Below, piece by piece: positions 22,301 to 36,400 of a stretch of DNA of 64,000 nt (its first letter is position 1; each line of letters begins with the position of its first letter). A program made the translations under genes and the position numbers. A model generated the notes under the pieces. It saw only the letters and a list, made by a program, of their open reading frames with translations, did no database searches and was not told the DNA's origin. The DNA is from Colletes latitarsis (lineage: Eukaryota; Arthropoda; Insecta; Hymenoptera; Colletidae): assembly GCF_051014445.1 (NCBI RefSeq), contig NC_135143.1, positions 9,424,001 to 9,488,000 of the forward strand, given 5' to 3'.

Positions 22301-23738
22301 TAGCGTCCCGCCGATATAGTTTATATATTGAGAAACGTGGCAAAAAGTACATATTAAATAATACTAAATTTCGTGAAGGTGATCAGTTTAGCTACACCAG
22401 AAGGTGGGAATTGCAATAACCCCACGCGAGTAATGGAAGGTTAAAATATGTCAAAATATTAGATGCAAAATAACAGTCCGTATCGTTTTCAATGATTTTC
22501 ACGGATACGCGTGTCACACGTATACATGCATTATGAAACTCGTACAAGACCGAGCATATCAGCCTTTGGCTGTATAGTTCTGATTGACCGATCACAACAC
22601 GTCTGCGTCTAGACTGCTCCTGGAGTAGGCGTCTGTCAGATGCAATACGTCAGACGCAATCGTGTATGTTGGAAAATGCTTTCAAGAAAACAGAAGTATG
22701 CAGCAGCATTATATTGCGTCAAAATACAAGCATCCGACAAGTGCGAAATACTTTCATTTGATGCTGATAAGTAGTCTCATCTTAAGCGAAATCTATAAAT
22801 GGTATCATCTATTGACTGATGTATCGTTTTGTCTCGCGGACGCGCATTTGTTTTAATTCGATCTTGAAACACAACTAGTACGAAAGCTACACACAGATAC
22901 GTCACTGTCCGTTAGCGTACTCTTTACTTCGCGATACGTCCCGAGACAGAACGCTCATGCTCCCGTCACTACATCTGACGTTAATTATTTTCAATTTGGG
23001 TCACTGGATGGCTAACTTTCTTCGCTGTTAAGTTTGTTCCGAATTCTCCGAAATAGGAGGCTGTTTGAACGATAAAGCGTGTCAAAGGCAGGATCTGTTG
23101 GTATAGTCTTACTGACGAGTAACTAGCAGATTCAGGATGAGACGTCATCTTCTCCTCGTCACGATTTATGCTCTGGAGAGATCAAGACTGGATTAGTATC
23201 AGTGACACTCTAAGCGCAGCTCAACAATATATCCTTTGATTGCTTAACTGATAAGACATTAGTACTCAATACGCCAAATAGAAACGCAGGTCTTATTTAG
23301 GAGAATGTTAACTCCTTTGTAAACGTTCATAGTTACGCGAGACGCGTAAGGATTTTTATTTAGTTGAATTTACAATAACTTGAGTTCTAATACACGATTA
23401 CTGAGTCAGCCATGAAAAAATGGAGTCCCGAAGATAAATCGAGAAACATTCCCCTTACCTCGTGGCACCCCTGGGACCACTCTTTTCTGCTCCCAATTGT
23501 AATTATAGTGACGCTATGCGAATTAAGCATTCGAGAGTCTCGAAGGACTCCGAATTTATTTATTGGTCTTAACCTTGTAAATTGGGATTCTTGGACATTG
23601 GGTAAAATTTGTATCTAGTTGCTTGTTAAATGAACGATACAATGAAAGATACAGTTTCAATCATAAAATAAAATATTTTCGACGAACGGAAAAAAGCATT
23701 ATCATAATTATTAATTTGCTGCAGAAACGAAATAATTA
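22301..23738. other. AT-richer non-coding DNA, no gene recognised
   Basis: Contains a local dyad GCGTCTGTCAGATGC...CAGACGC at about 22629-22657. No open frame with recognisable motif and no paired terminal repeats found. Confidence 0.35.
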
Positions 23739-23739
23739 A

Positions 23740-23778
23740 CAGTGCATTTTTGCACCAATGGCAGCTAATGAGTTAAAT
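23740..23778 (-). mobile_element. piggyBac-type terminal sequence fragment with hairpin
   Basis: On the minus strand it starts TTAACTCATTAGCTGCCATT, then GGTGCAAAAATGCACTG, in which GTGCA and TGCAC can pair. It resembles termini of TTAA-inserting MITEs. The other end was not found. Confidence 0.35.
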
Positions 23779-25645
23779 TTATGGACGGCAGTATATGTAA
23801 TACGAAAATAATTTTTCTTTCTAAAACAAGTCACGCACAGCTTTGTGAATCTTCGTTTTTTCGTATAGATAAGTGTATCTTTAGAGTAACATTCAATACT
23901 TGTTTGTTTCACACAATTTTGATACACGTATGTAACGCGATACGTTTTAATCTTATTATAAGAGTGTAACCCGTATAATGGCACGACTACCCGCGGTAGC
24001 CGCGGCTCATCACCACTTTTGGACGTTCGTCCATTGCTCATTGAATAAACTGCTTTCATTTCGAAGAGTCTTAACGAGCGGCCAGTTAAATAAGACGCGA
24101 CGAAGAACCGAGGAAGAAAGAACGTCGGATTGGCGTGTTTCGAATCTATCTCGAAAGAAAATGCCGACTAGTTTTTTCCCCCTTGTCGCTTTGCAAAATA
24201 GTTTACGCGGCAGTCGAGTTGAAAGACTAAACAGGTTTTCGAGGACGCCGGTAGCAATAAAGACTAATACCAAAGTAGCGTCTAACTCTGTCGAGATATA
24301 TCCGAGGGGGACGCGCGTTATCTTGCTACGATGGGAGAATCTCGTATCTAAACGGCGCGCAAACATCCCTCGGCTTTAAAATATGAAGTGTCTTCGTGGT
24401 CCTTAGCTCGCGATCAAGGACGTTTCGCGTCTCCTTGCGGTTCATCGTACGCTGTGTTCAGCGGTGAATCGGCCGCTTATCGAATTCGATGCCGCCGTTG
24501 CCGTCGCTGTCGCCTACCTCGCAATTTACGCGCGAAGGAGTCTCACGAGCCTATTATCGCAAACGTTGTTTCTGATACTTGAGAACCGTAACGCAACGAC
24601 CGATCGGTCCATGACCAATACTTTATCCAGAACCCGGTCAATTGGACCGGTAATGTTCCGAAACATAGTATATAAAAATTAAATTAATCCGTGACGATTA
24701 ATTGTTTTTTGTTTTAATATGAAATAGAAATCGTGCATCTTATTGAACTCGTTAATACACTAGGAAAACGCTATGCAACTAAATCCATTATGTATTCCAC
24801 ATATAGTAATGATTTTTAAAATGAACCCAGACAGACGTAATTCGTTAGTTGAAAATATCTATCCCTTCCAATTGGGTGGATTTTCTAATACATCATCAGA
24901 ATAAATTATTGTATTGCAACTATAGGTATTTATTTAAATTTGTTTCTCGGTCACACGTTACTTTTGTATTTAAAGGATCGATTCTCGTTTGAAATAATAA
25001 CGAAGTTACCGTTGTTTCTAGATATTTTTGTTAATTTTCCAAAATTGTCCTCTCGACTGGAAACGATGGCGAGGAATAGACGGTTGCGCCAAAATTCGAA
25101 AAGTCGAGGAAATCGAGTCGTCGCGTACACGAGCCTGCTCGACGTTATTCCGCGTGATCATGTACGGAAGAGCAAAGGCGAGGAAAGATGCTGTGCGATA
25201 ATTAATGGCGGAGCGAGTTCGTCACAAATCACGTGGCCCGTCCTATAACTCACCGAGCTGACGCGTATTTAAATAGAGCCCGATAGGACGAGAGAGCCTT
25301 CTCGGTGCGCGGCGAGCATGTGCCTTTTCTGCCGCGTCAGAAGCAACGCTGACTCTCAAACTTCTTTCGATTTAACGACCAACGCGGACGTCCTCGTCCG
25401 GGAACAAAGAGCGTCCGAAACAATGAGAAGCTTGGAAAGCTGAACGGGAGATCGTTCGATATGGGATGGAATGGCGATTAGGTGGGTCGTTTGTTCGATA
25501 AAAGTTCGGGGTACCAGAATCCGAACGGGGAATCGGTATGGCGCGCAGCGAGATCAACGGCCGCGTAGTATTCGATGGGCAACGTTTACGTACAGTCACA
25601 GCGTCGACAACTTCGGGGGAACGCAAGCGAGACGGGAGGAATTGT
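23779..25645. other. Mixed non-coding DNA, no gene recognised
   Basis: Alternating AT-rich (24670-25060) and CpG-rich parts. A dyad GTCCTAT...ATAGGAC spans about 25240-25290. Overlapping open frames on both strands at 23980-24380 without motif support. Confidence 0.35.
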
Positions 25646-25653
25646 TATACATA

Positions 25654-25720
25654 CAGTAAGTCCTCGACTTACGAGCTTAATTCGTTCTGCGGCCAGTCGA
25701 ATCGTCTACACAGGATATTT
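25654..25720 (+). mobile_element. Tigger/pogo-type terminal sequence fragment
   Basis: A flanking TA is followed by CAGTAAGTCCTCGACTTACG, a typical start of Tigger-like elements, and then a TTCGTTCTG segment. A matching opposite terminus is not evident within the next kilobase, so it is called as a fragment. Confidence 0.45.
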
Positions 25721-26869
25721 CATAACATTTATTTCACAGGAGACATAACAACGACGAATAAAGTTCATACACTTAAACGTGTACTTTACTTGGTTTTGTT
25801 TTCGAGTTACAGCTATTGTATGTATAGCTACTTACCTTTGTAGAAAGTGCTTTAAATGGCTACATTCAGCTCAAACGCAGTCGTTCTATCAGAAGGTTCC
25901 TCCGTATTGAATAAACAATTGTTTCCAAGCGATTCCAGTAATAAATATCCAATGGACCGCTTAAGACAATAATCTATTAATTTCCCTACAGCCAATCAAG
26001 CCTGAATTTTCTCAATTATCAGCTTATCAGCTACGCACAGTACTTTCCAACCGTGTTCGTATTTTTATATTTTGGAGTAACCCTATGAAAGATCTACGTA
26101 GGGTCAAGTGTTTGCGATTAGACGGTTTCTATGGACACTCTGAGCACGTAACGCATCGAAATTGTACGGATTAAAACCCTTTGAAACGAGATAGGACTCT
26201 TTCTTCGAGTCCGCGATTCTCGAGACGTTGATATCGACGACGCAGCAGACTGGCTCGCGTTTCAGCGATTTCCGAAAAGTACGACGCACTGGCAAGTTAC
26301 CCCTGACGCGAAATCCAGAGCTACGATCCTGGCGAGTATCGTGCACGACGAGCCATGGCATCCTCATCCTCCGCTATCGAAAAGCTAGTATTTATAGCTC
26401 CATTAAGGTCGGGACTAAATCATCGGCGCAGCCACAACTTTGTTGTATCCAGCCCGGCGCTGCCCATCCAATACCTTCCCAGCCGCGCGGACCTCTTGTC
26501 TAATATTTCGTTGCTATGGCGTGGTCTACTATACGCGCCTGTATATTTCAAGTACCGATATCGAGGTTGGAGGATGAAAATTTTACCATGCCGTATGCCG
26601 GCGAAAGGAGAAACGGCCGAACTAGGACCGGGAAAAAGAAACAGGAACAGAGAGTCGAAACGGAGAAAAGGTTGATACGAGTTGCCGTGCGAAAGAAACC
26701 GGGAAAACGCTGTCGTTCGATTGAAACTATTTCCTCTTTCCTCTGTGTTCATTTCCTAAACGGTCCTTCTTTAATGCAGCGCGTTATCATTCCTTAAACG
26801 TAAAAATCTAACATTGTTGTTATTCATTGATATCTCACTATGTATTAGATTGTAATATAAGTAAGTTCT
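25721..26869. other. Mixed non-coding DNA, no gene recognised
   Basis: AT-rich to about 26100, possibly interior of the preceding element, then CpG-rich with short overlapping frames. Nothing supported. Confidence 0.3.
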
Positions 26870-27080
26870 TAGTAGAAAAAATGAGCAAAATAGCAAGAGT
26901 TTCGTCCTGGGCCTGCTAGTGGGACTCATCGATAAGGCAACCCTTGTAGGCATTGGCTTATTAATTAATCGAGAAGTTATTATATTAGGAATAGATGGTC
27001 GATCGAGTACTTGTGAGTTAGGTATAGGTTGAACGTGTCTCTCTGTTGGTGAGAGCAGAAGATGTCACCACGCTACGTTG
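26870..27080 (+). repeat. Dispersed repeat family, copy A (most complete)
   Basis: Two blocks are shared with other places in this window. The 5' block, around TTTCGTCCTGGGCCTGCTAG and ACTCATCGATAAGGCAACCC, matches copies B (53.9 kb) and D (62.3 kb, minus). The 3' block, around CGAGTACTTGTGAG and TCTCTCTGTTGGTGAGAGCA, matches copies B and C (40.85 kb). It has no coding capacity. No RNA polymerase III boxes or terminal inverted repeat are evident, so SINE or MITE status is open. Confidence 0.6.
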
Positions 27081-27289
27081 CCTGTAAAAAGTATAGATTA
27101 GCAATGGAAGATTCCGCACTGTTCATTAAACTTCAATCTTTATTCACGAGTGTAACACAATGAAAAAAGATTGTTTTAGTTAATTTATTGGAGTAACAGA
27201 ACATTTTATTTTTTTTTTAATCGTTCGATTAGTAGTTGATACAAGTAATTGAATTACTTGCATTTAGTTATTTTCAAACGAAACTCAAT

Positions 27290-27713
27290 ATTTCATCAGT
27301 ATCAGAACCGTCTAAATTAAATCGTTTCTCATCAGAAAACATTATTCTTTTCTATTTTTTACGCCAATGTGATCTTTGTTCGGCAAACTCTAATTTTGCT
27401 TCTTTGAATCTTTTATTATTCTTTGAATTATTCTTACGCTTGTATCTACACCAGCTTCTGCTGCAATTTGTCATGCTGTCAATGCAGAGTTGGAAGATTT
27501 CCTTAAAATGGCTCGTCGTTCTCGCGATGTTGTAAATTTTGAACGGCCTCCTGGATTCTTATTTGAATAATTCTCACTATTTTTTAAATAATTATAAATA
27601 ACACAGCAACTCCATTTTAATGTCTTAGAAATTTCTCTAATTGTACAATTCTCATCTTTTAAATTTTTAATTATGTTAATTTCGGTTTTATTTCATCTTC
27701 TTCCTCGTGGCAT
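27290..27713 (-). pseudogene. Tc3-type transposase relic
   Basis: On the minus strand an ATG at 27713 begins MPRGRR, followed by the helix-turn-helix region typical of Tc3-like transposases: IKNLKDENCTIREISKTLKW, the NPGGRS linker, and a second DNA-binding segment (SALTA, stop, QIAAEAGVDTSVRIIQRIIK). Then come KEAKLEFAEQRSHWRK and FSDEKRFNLDG, holding the first catalytic Asp of the DDE/D triad. The frame is broken by stops (after MPRGRR, after SALTA and after HWRK) and shifts at least once. The second and third catalytic residues are missing because homology ends near 27290. A usual Tc3 transposase is about 330 residues; roughly the first 140 remain. Confidence 0.8.
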
Positions 27714-29934
27714 TTTAAATGAAAAAAAAACTTTTACGGTCACACTATTGTTTTCAGTCTTACACGATTAATATTAATCATTCTACACAATTTTCTTGCG
27801 TTGTACTATTCACGCTACCTGAGTAACAGAAACTGCCTTATAATTTAGTCACGGCTAATAGAACATATTTTCATATACTTCTGAACTTCCTACAAATACC
27901 ATTTATTTATTGCACACAGGAAAAGAATTTTCTTTTTACAACGCAAATTTCCATGGACTTGTATAGTACTTTATAGTATTGTCGCGAAGTATATTGTTAA
28001 ATTTAAAAGAATTTTAAGTACAGCCGAACTTATTTGTGTTACAATTCAATACATTTGCTTGATAAACATATTACTGTAAGCTAGACGGAAGAAAAACTGA
28101 CTTTACGTTTACTTTTTGGAAAGCTAAAAGATCGGGTCGTCGAGTTCGAGCTTTTGTAGTTTCTATGGAAAATTCTTCCATCCCGGTACCGACGAGCGTT
28201 GATCGTCGATCGAGTTCCGCTTTCAACGGATATTTTGCGTCAGCCCGGAAGCTGTAGCCGGTACGTCGATGGATACACGTCGACGAGATACGGATCAGGA
28301 CACGTTTCGTCGGAACACTCCCGACTAGACGAATTCGATCCCGTTTCTCCGTGTCCGGGCTTCGATTGGTCGCATTCGATCCGGTTCGGTCGTGGCAGAG
28401 GTAAATCTGTCCCGATGACACGTTGGTGGCGGCAAGATATCGCGACCCATCGGGTTGTTTAGTACCGCGAAGGGCGTCGAGCGGGGGGCCCCGTCAGCGG
28501 CATACATTATGAGCCACATTTACTCGGAGCTACAGCGACCAAACTCCTCGCCGTATGGGCAGCGCGTGTGTACGCACGCTCCGCGTCGACAGCCCCGAGA
28601 GAGAGCATCGAACTTCTTTTTTGGCGACGCAACGACGGACGATCAGTACAACGCGTTCGTATTCATTAGCCTGAACCTTATCTTCTCTTCTGCTCGCGCT
28701 GTCTTGCCGACGGAAGGAGCAGATCAAGTCGCCCCGCCGCGCCGCCCGGTTTCCCCACATAACCCTTGTTGCTTCGTAAACCCAGGTAGCGGATAAAACG
28801 GCTAGCTAATTTTAAGGATAAAACATGAGATTGCCAGAGCAACGCATGGCTCCGGACTTGGATGCAGCCGATGTCATAAAACGCCACTGTGCGTCGACAG
28901 CAATGTTTAGCCTTGAGAGATTTTCAACGAGTATCTTACAATGCTTGCACACCTCGACACCGACAAAATACCGATACCTGTTTTTATAACAGCAACTTGT
29001 AATTACCAAGCATCGCGAGAAACTCCATTTAAAACTCGAATCCCACGATAGCTACTTGAATCTCGAGCAACCTGTCGTTAAACGAAAATTATGAAAGTTA
29101 TTAGAACCACTCGGGCAAGTAACGTCACGCAAGAATTAGTTTTCTGCATCGTTGCATTAATGAAAATATGCCGCTCGAAATTTAGCAGTAAGGCACTGGG
29201 GAAGGATCGTATATTAATTTTGCTAATTGTTGCAAAGTAAAACCGCGTTTAGTTTAATCGGTCTGTCCTTTCGGTCGAACGGAGGGTCGACGCGAAATCT
29301 AGAATCGATTTCCCGGTCGAGTGGAAGTCGGACGAGGAAGGATTCCGTTCCAAGTCAGAACATTCCGATCCGTGCGCCTCGACGAATGAAAATCGTCGTG
29401 AAATCGGGCCGCCGGATCATCCGTCTACGCCTATGCGATTGAATTGGCGCCGGTCGATCGGTCTATCGGACGATCCTCGTTGCGATTCGCAGCAACGTGT
29501 ACCACGCTGGCCAGCCGCTATCGAAGAGCGACCCTTGTAACATAAAATGCTGATTTTATTTAAACGCCAGTCCTCCCCACACCCCCCCTCGGCCAGCCCG
29601 TTTCCTCTTCGTTCTCGTCCAGTTTCGTAGCCACCGGTGTATTTATCGCGGGGCATTCCGGCCGGACGTAAGTATGTCGGTCCCTGGTACACCCGTTAAT
29701 AATGTCCTTAATCCTCGAGCTCCAGCTCGAGCCTGAGCCCCGAGCCCCGAGTCGAAGCTCTGCGGCGATCCTCCCACCACCGACGAGCTTTTTTGCATAT
29801 ATCGCGGCCGAACGTACACCGAGAACCGACCGAATTCTCGTTTTTCGAGGAGCTTTTTCGACGATACGCGACGTCTACTTTACGACCGTTTCGATCGGTG
29901 CGACACCGCGATCCCGTCGCCTCTGTCGCCCCTC
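27714..29934. other. AT-rich then CpG-rich non-coding DNA
   Basis: 27714-28080 is AT-rich and may include the 5' flank of the Tc3 relic. The remainder is CpG-rich with short overlapping frames and no recognised gene. Confidence 0.35.
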
Positions 29935-29990
29935 CCCCGCTATACACACCGACCCCCCTCCCCCCCCCCCCCTCTTCCAACCCCCAACAA
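29935..29990. repeat. C-rich run with long homopolymer
   Basis: Several C runs, including about 13 consecutive C's near 29960-29973. The minus strand could form a G-quadruplex. Confidence 0.6.
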
Positions 29991-30162
29991 ACAGAAACGA
30001 TTGCCGCGCGTCCAGATTACCATCGACCGCGATGATATACGTACGCACGAACGGGAAAAACGTCCGTTCGAATTATCGACTCGGTACAATATACGACGAA
30101 GAGAAAAGGGGAACGACGTACGTCGTGTTCGACGAGAGCCGCGCATCTAAAACGGTATACGA

Positions 30163-30200
30163 TTAACCCCTTCGGTGCGACAGAGTACGTCCGAAACATG
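30163..30200 (+). mobile_element. piggyBac-type terminal sequence fragment
   Basis: GATTAACCCCTTCGGTGCGA has the TTAA plus CCCC-start pattern of piggyBac-like MITEs. No opposite end found. Confidence 0.3.
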
Positions 30201-30471
30201 TTGAAACCGGTAAAAAAGACTAAAGAGTGACGCTCACATTCTTACGATACGTATTCCTTTCGGCAGGTGAACAATTTACTTTCTCAAGGTGTATGCGAAA
30301 CACATTTGATCGTACGAAATAGAGAACAATCGAACAGAAATAACAGGAAGTTTTGCAGTATTAACTCTGTTTCGTACATCGCAAAGTTATTTCTTGATGG
30401 CTCATCTTTTCCAAAATCCTACTACCGATACAAAGATTAATAAATCTTTTATTTAACGCGAACGTAATTTA

Positions 30472-30495
30472 CGGTAGACTCCGATAATCCGACCA
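30472..30495 (+). mobile_element. pogo-type terminal sequence fragment
   Basis: ACGGTAGACTCCGATAATCC is close to the pogo-type terminus seen at 52433-52915 (CAGTAGAGTTCCGATTATCC on the minus strand). An isolated end. Confidence 0.35.
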
Positions 30496-30499
30496 GCAG

Positions 30500-33400
30500 A
30501 AATGTGCGAAAACTTGACAAGCTATAGGTTCGGGCGTCGTCTACGCGTTAGAGTTGCCCTTCGTTCTCGACAGGGTCGAAGACCGCTGTCCAAGAAACGA
30601 AAAAGGTCGCGAGACTCGGAATCCTCCGCGGGTGTAGAATGGACAGGGGGACGCGAAAACGAAAAGAACGGGGGCTTCTATTCCGCGAGGAACGTATACA
30701 AATTAATTAAAAGGTCGTGTAAAACGAACCGGACCGTCTAATTACCAGCGCGGGTGAGTAGCCTCGTTTGGTGCAACTACAAAAGTTGGGAAAACCGTGA
30801 GGGGCGGTAGGGTCGATGGCGTTAGCTTCCGCGGGAACCGAGAAATGCTCGAGACTCGAGTAGCGGTAAGGAGGTTGCGGAGAAGAGAATTTCAAGCCAC
30901 ATCGAGACAACCGGGGCTAAACAGCCATCTAAATGCATCCGAGGTGGCGCTCGCTGCCATTACGGCTGATGGACGCTTATTGACGTGCGCCCTGCCAGCA
31001 ACCGAGCCAGAGCCTCAGGCAAGCCCTCTAGGATTCCCCGATTGAGAGTTTCTCACTCTTCCTCGCTCCGTCTCTCTCCCTCTTTCTCTCTCTCTCCGTA
31101 CCGGAGAACTCGGTACAAACCCTCTTTTACACCACTGTCCCACACACGGAAGCCCCACGGACAGGACCACTTTCGCCTCTACGCGGTAATGGCGGGAAAA
31201 CGTCGCGCGGCTTTAGACCGTACCCAGTGTTGCTCTCTGCAACCCCGTCACGAACCTGTCCGCCATCGGTGAATCGTCTCCGTCGCGGTCGTCTCTTCTG
31301 ACGAGTCCAACGAACACGGACGCGTTCCTCGGGACCGATCAGCTTCCGACGTCTAGCGTCCTAGGGCCAGAAACCGCAGAGGGTCAGCGGATACGCCCGA
31401 ATCCTCGTACCTTCGTCGCCGCGACGGGATTATCGCGTTATTTATGCGGTAATAATAACGAGTTAGTGTATGCCCGGGATGTGCTTTATGTCTTCGCGAG
31501 CCATTAGGGTTAATATAGCGCTTGGGGTCTTTCCCTGCCTCGTCACAAGTCTCTCCCTTGTACCTTCGCTCTCTGCGATTATCCAAGTCACGGGCGAAGA
31601 TAGGACGACCATGGAAGATAGAATTACGTAAGTCGGCGTGCCAATTTTCTTCAATTTTTTTGAAAGTCTTCGATCGCGGAGGTCAAACTCGAAAATCTAA
31701 ATGACCAGTAAGACTACCCGGAGGTGTGTCCCCAGGCGGTTTTGGATATTGAACCAACACGATTTGATATTGTAAGAGAAGGAGTTAAAGAAAATAGTCT
31801 ATATATTATATTGCTTAGTTAAATTTGGTAAAATTTACGCTTTTGTGTTATATGCGTTTTCTTGTTTGTTTTTGCATGCGTCGTATATTACGGTTTGGAC
31901 CCTGACTCGAGGGTAGATCCTGCGACACTTTGAGCGCGCGTCAGCTTTGGAGGAAGGTTTACGCGAGTTAACGGTAAACGCGCGAAAACGATTAAAGTCG
32001 ATTGGATTGAAGGGTCGAACTCGATCGTGGATACGTCGTTGCCCCTCCCCAGGCGTGCGGAACTCGAAGACGAACCTGCTGAGTCCGCCGGAGTCGAAGA
32101 TCGGTCCGGTCCGGTTGGTCATCGGGGACAATACGAAGGACCAGCGGCGTCAGTTGATTGGCTCGCATCGATCCGCCGTGCTGGGAGCAATAGATCAACG
32201 GAAGACACTGCCGCCATGCTGGCCTCGGTTCTCTCCCATTTCGTTTTTCTTTCTCTCTCCCATTCGGCCATTCGCGTTCCTTCCGCTCCTTTGTCCTTCC
32301 CGCAGCTCGTGACGAGCGAGCGCGAACAAAAACGACAACGGTCGGCGAGAAGCGAAAAGAAGATGGGGCAGCTTCGCGATGTTTCGAACGTACACGGACG
32401 TCGCCTCGTCCGGGGGTCGAGGTTGTGTGTTCGACGGTGAACGGAAGAGTCGCGAAAAGTCGGAGGAAAATAGAAGGGCGCGTAGCGCGCAAATGACGGG
32501 GCGGGGGTGGAAAGAAATGAAAGAGGAGAACCGACCGGGGGGTGGAACGAAGAAGAGCGTCGAGAAGGACAACCGAACGGTTACGTAGGTGGTGCGACAG
32601 CGTGCAAGCGCGAAGGGTAGAGAGAACTCGAAGAAAAAAGGGGCAGAGGAGAGGGGAGGAAGCGTCGAAGAAGGAGGCAAACGGCAGGGGTGAAGTTAGG
32701 GATCGGGAGCGGGAGTGAGGGAGAGACGGGCGAAGAGAGAAGGCGGATAGAAGAGAGCTCGCGGTGTTCGCGGCGCGCTGTTGTTCGATTCGGGCCGCGC
32801 GGTTGCGGAGAATACGAACGGCCGAATTATGAAAATGGTCCCGTGTGACGCGGCAACCACCCTCGCCAGAAGAGATAGCTCCGAGCAATAAACATACCAC
32901 CCTCGGCATCCCCGTGACACGCCTTCGATTCTCCGGCGACTCGAGTCGCTTCCAGACCAGACGGGTGGCAGGCCCGGGGAGGGGGAGGGGGGTGAGTTGC
33001 ACCGATTCGGTCCGATAAAGTCTCGAAACTCGCGAACGGACGAACCGTTTCTTTATTCTCGACGGTAGATTCGTACGAGACGTCCGCGTGCAGTTTGCTC
33101 CACGGAGTAGCGAACGCTGCAGCCTCCGCGAAGATAAGAACGAGAAGACGAAGAGGGAGGATCAGGGGTAGCAAAATTGCGACTTGGTCGTCGTTGATAC
33201 GACTTGGGGGAATCGTACGAACGCTACGTTAATCGCAGAATGCGGTCACGGGCAACCCAGCGCGGACGAACGCACGACCCATTGCCCTAAAAGCTGTTTG
33301 GTACGGTGCAGCATTTATTCTGAAATCTGCCTCGTAAATTTCCATTTCGACCTCCGTTCTTGGCGAATCGCCGTCGGGGTTCGACGACGCGTTTTCGGGG

Positions 33401-36400
33401 GTGATCGTCGGGAACGAAGCAGCAAAGTGTGAAACGTCGCGATGGATCGCGATGGTCCAACTTGCGCTATTATACTCGAGTCTTTTGGCTGATCAGAGTT
33501 ATCGGCGAATGGAGGGGTAGGTGCACTCTGCGACAATAAAACGCTTCGCCGTATCTGTCTACCGCGCAGCCAATTTCTTAAGAAAATAAAAATAGATCGT
33601 GACAATTTATACGAAGAATAAACAAAGGTTGAACTGTGCAGTTATTGATTCAAGACGAAAACGTTAAGGCCCGCAGTCTTGGCGGAATTAGTATCTCAGA
33701 TTGACAAAGATTCTCGAAAACAACTACTTTGATCGTGGTACGGGAATGTCGCCGTAGAATCTACGGTCGAATCCCGAACCGGCCGCTTTGGCAACTCTCG
33801 AATGCACCGATTCGATTCGGTCTGTCGGTTCGTCGTCGTAAATCTTTTTCAGTTTGACCTTGATGGACAAACTTCATACGCTAATTGGCTGGTTTTTTTT
33901 TTATTTTTTGGACGACGAGCCAGCTCTGGCCAGCGGTTCAACAGGTGTCGTGGCGGTGGGTCACGGGAAACTTTTATTTGAGCGCGCGAGCGAGGGAACC
34001 CGTGAGAGGAACAGGACGAGGAAGAGAGAGGGAACGAGGCAGGAAGGGGTGGAGAAGTAGGGTGAAAGAGGAACTAGAAAGGAGGGTGAGGGAGAAAGGG
34101 TGCACGCCGAGTTGAGCGAACGAACCAGCGAGTGGGAGTCTATTAGTTCACCCCGGAAAAACGCGACCCCACCGGATCCCGCTCTACGTTGACTCGACCC
34201 CGTTGTTTGGTATCGCTGATTTTTTTTTTTCTTTCTTTCCCCTCTTTTTTCCATTGAAACGCGTCGACCACAGTAATCGCTCTGTCGAAGCAATCCCTCA
34301 CTCGGTCCGATCTCACGACTGAAGGTCCGATAATCCTGCGCGTTGTCCGCGCGGACGAGTTTTTCCAACTTTTCCACCGTTCCCGTACGGCGCGAGCCAC
34401 GCAGGCACGCCCGTTAATATTTTCCCTCTTTTATCGAATCCATCTGCGTCGTACGCGCGACTGATCTCGTTACCGCGAACCGGCCGTGTCTCGTTTTCCC
34501 GTGTTTTTCCTCTGCCTATGCCCGTTTCTCGCACGCGGACAGCCACGAGCCACACACAATTTTCACAGTGTCTTCTACGCGGCCGACTCGGACACAGACT
34601 CGGAGACGGAGCAGCCAGCATGACCGTTGAACGGCTCATTGTCATCGAGGGCATTCAAGATCCACCGTGCACGATCATTCTCGTCGATCGATCTGTTCGT
34701 TGTGGCGGCACCGTTCAAGCACCGGCGATCCATTCGAAACGAGCATTATCGGATACGTACATCGCTTTCTTTTATTTCTGCTTCTCGTTACGTGTCTCTG
34801 TTTCCTTTTCTTTTCCCTTCTATCCGTCTTGTCTCTCATCACGGTCGTTGTCCGTTCGTTGCACGGGATCGAAGAAAGGAATTGATCGCGGCAGATGCGT
34901 GAACCGATTAGAAGAGACAGTCCGTGGCTCTGACCGATGGAAATCAATGCGTTTCATTTTCAAGAACAATCGACGACAAAGCGGCTCTCGCGACAATTGC
35001 GCCGATCGAGATTCCAGGGTACGACAGAGTCTACTATTTATCTATTTATTTATTTACGCAGGAAAATACACAATATACATAGGAAAGGTCCCAAATGAGA
35101 ACCTTGTGAAACACCAGAGGTAGCGTTTATCTCTCTCGAATAATTGTTTTTGAATTTAACTGTTTGAACTCTGTCCGATAAGAGGAAATGAAATTGTATC
35201 GAAGAAAAGTCACGATGAAATAATGTTACGAGTCACAAAAATGGAAATTAACGCATCACTCGCTGAACGAAATTAAATCGTGCACTGTAAGCCACCACCC
35301 AATATATGGATCTCAAAATTGTATAAATAGAATCACTCGTGTATACACAAAAACAGATATAATTGAACGATCCTTAGAAAGTCTAAAACTATTCTTGCAA
35401 CGTTATTGTACATTAATTATTTTGTAAAATTTTATAAGCAATATTTGCTCTATATAATCTTTATTTTATTGTTCCTTAGATATTACTTCTTTTTGTACCG
35501 AATGGTTTTGGTAACGCTTTAAACGAATCACTATTTTAAATATAAATGTAAAGTCAGTCGGCAGTGGAAGAGAGAAAGCAGTACCGGTCACGCAAGAACT
35601 GTGACGGGTGCATGGCGACGTTTCGCGAAGATGACGAGACGTATTGTAGCTCGTATTGTTGTCCGGGTCGGTGTTCCTCCGCTCGGCGATAGTTGACCTG
35701 ACATCTCGAATATCGCAATAATGCTCTTGCGCCGGCTAGGTAAGGTAACGCGGCCGGGCGAAGATAATAGCAAAGAGATAAGAGTACCGAGCTCGTTACA
35801 TTTGGTCGGGTACGCGACCTCGCTGTTAGTTCTCTTCTAACTTCGAGCGGGCGTTACGATACTTCTTCGGGGCTTTTTCGAATCTGGAAATCTTGATCGA
35901 TCGAGCCTAGCGGCGAGTGCATTTTTATTTTTTTTTTTGTTACCGAATTCGATGTCACGCGATCGAGTCACCGATAGGTCGACGTTCCGCATGGGTAGAA
36001 ATTATTCGATCGCGTATAAAATCGGCGTAAATCTATGTCCAGATTTAAAAAATGATTTCGTCGAACGACATCCCGGCCAGCCGGCCAACCGATTGGCCGA
36101 CGTGCAAACATAATATTTACACAAATTACAATTCCGCGCTTAAATCCCGTTTAGTCTATCTTTATGCGTCTATGTCGAATCAATATTACGAATACATATT
36201 TACGAGCAAATTCACCTCGAAACCACCAATAAGCCGCGACCTCGTATACATTTCCCGGCGCGGCCCGAGGTTTTGATTTTCGTTCTTTGTCCATTTATTT
36301 GTTTTTCCCTTTTTACCGAAAAATCTGTCGATTTACGAGGGGAACCGTTTCCATCGCATCGACATTACCGCGCGTATCTGGTTACGCGCTTTCATTCGTT

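Noticed and set aside
22600..22980. Possible MITE between GTCTGCGTC-type sequences
   Set aside because: The candidate ends do not align as terminal inverted repeats; only a local 7-bp dyad is real.
31992..33002. Longest open frame (336 codons, minus strand)
   Set aside because: Ser/Arg/Leu/Pro low-complexity, lies in purine-rich DNA that removes stops on one strand, overlaps other long frames, and has no domain motif.
34620..35123. ATG at 34620 in good context starting MTVERLIVIEGIQDPP
   Set aside because: The first 40 residues look plausible, but the frame then becomes Phe/Ser-rich and no splice sites or family support it.
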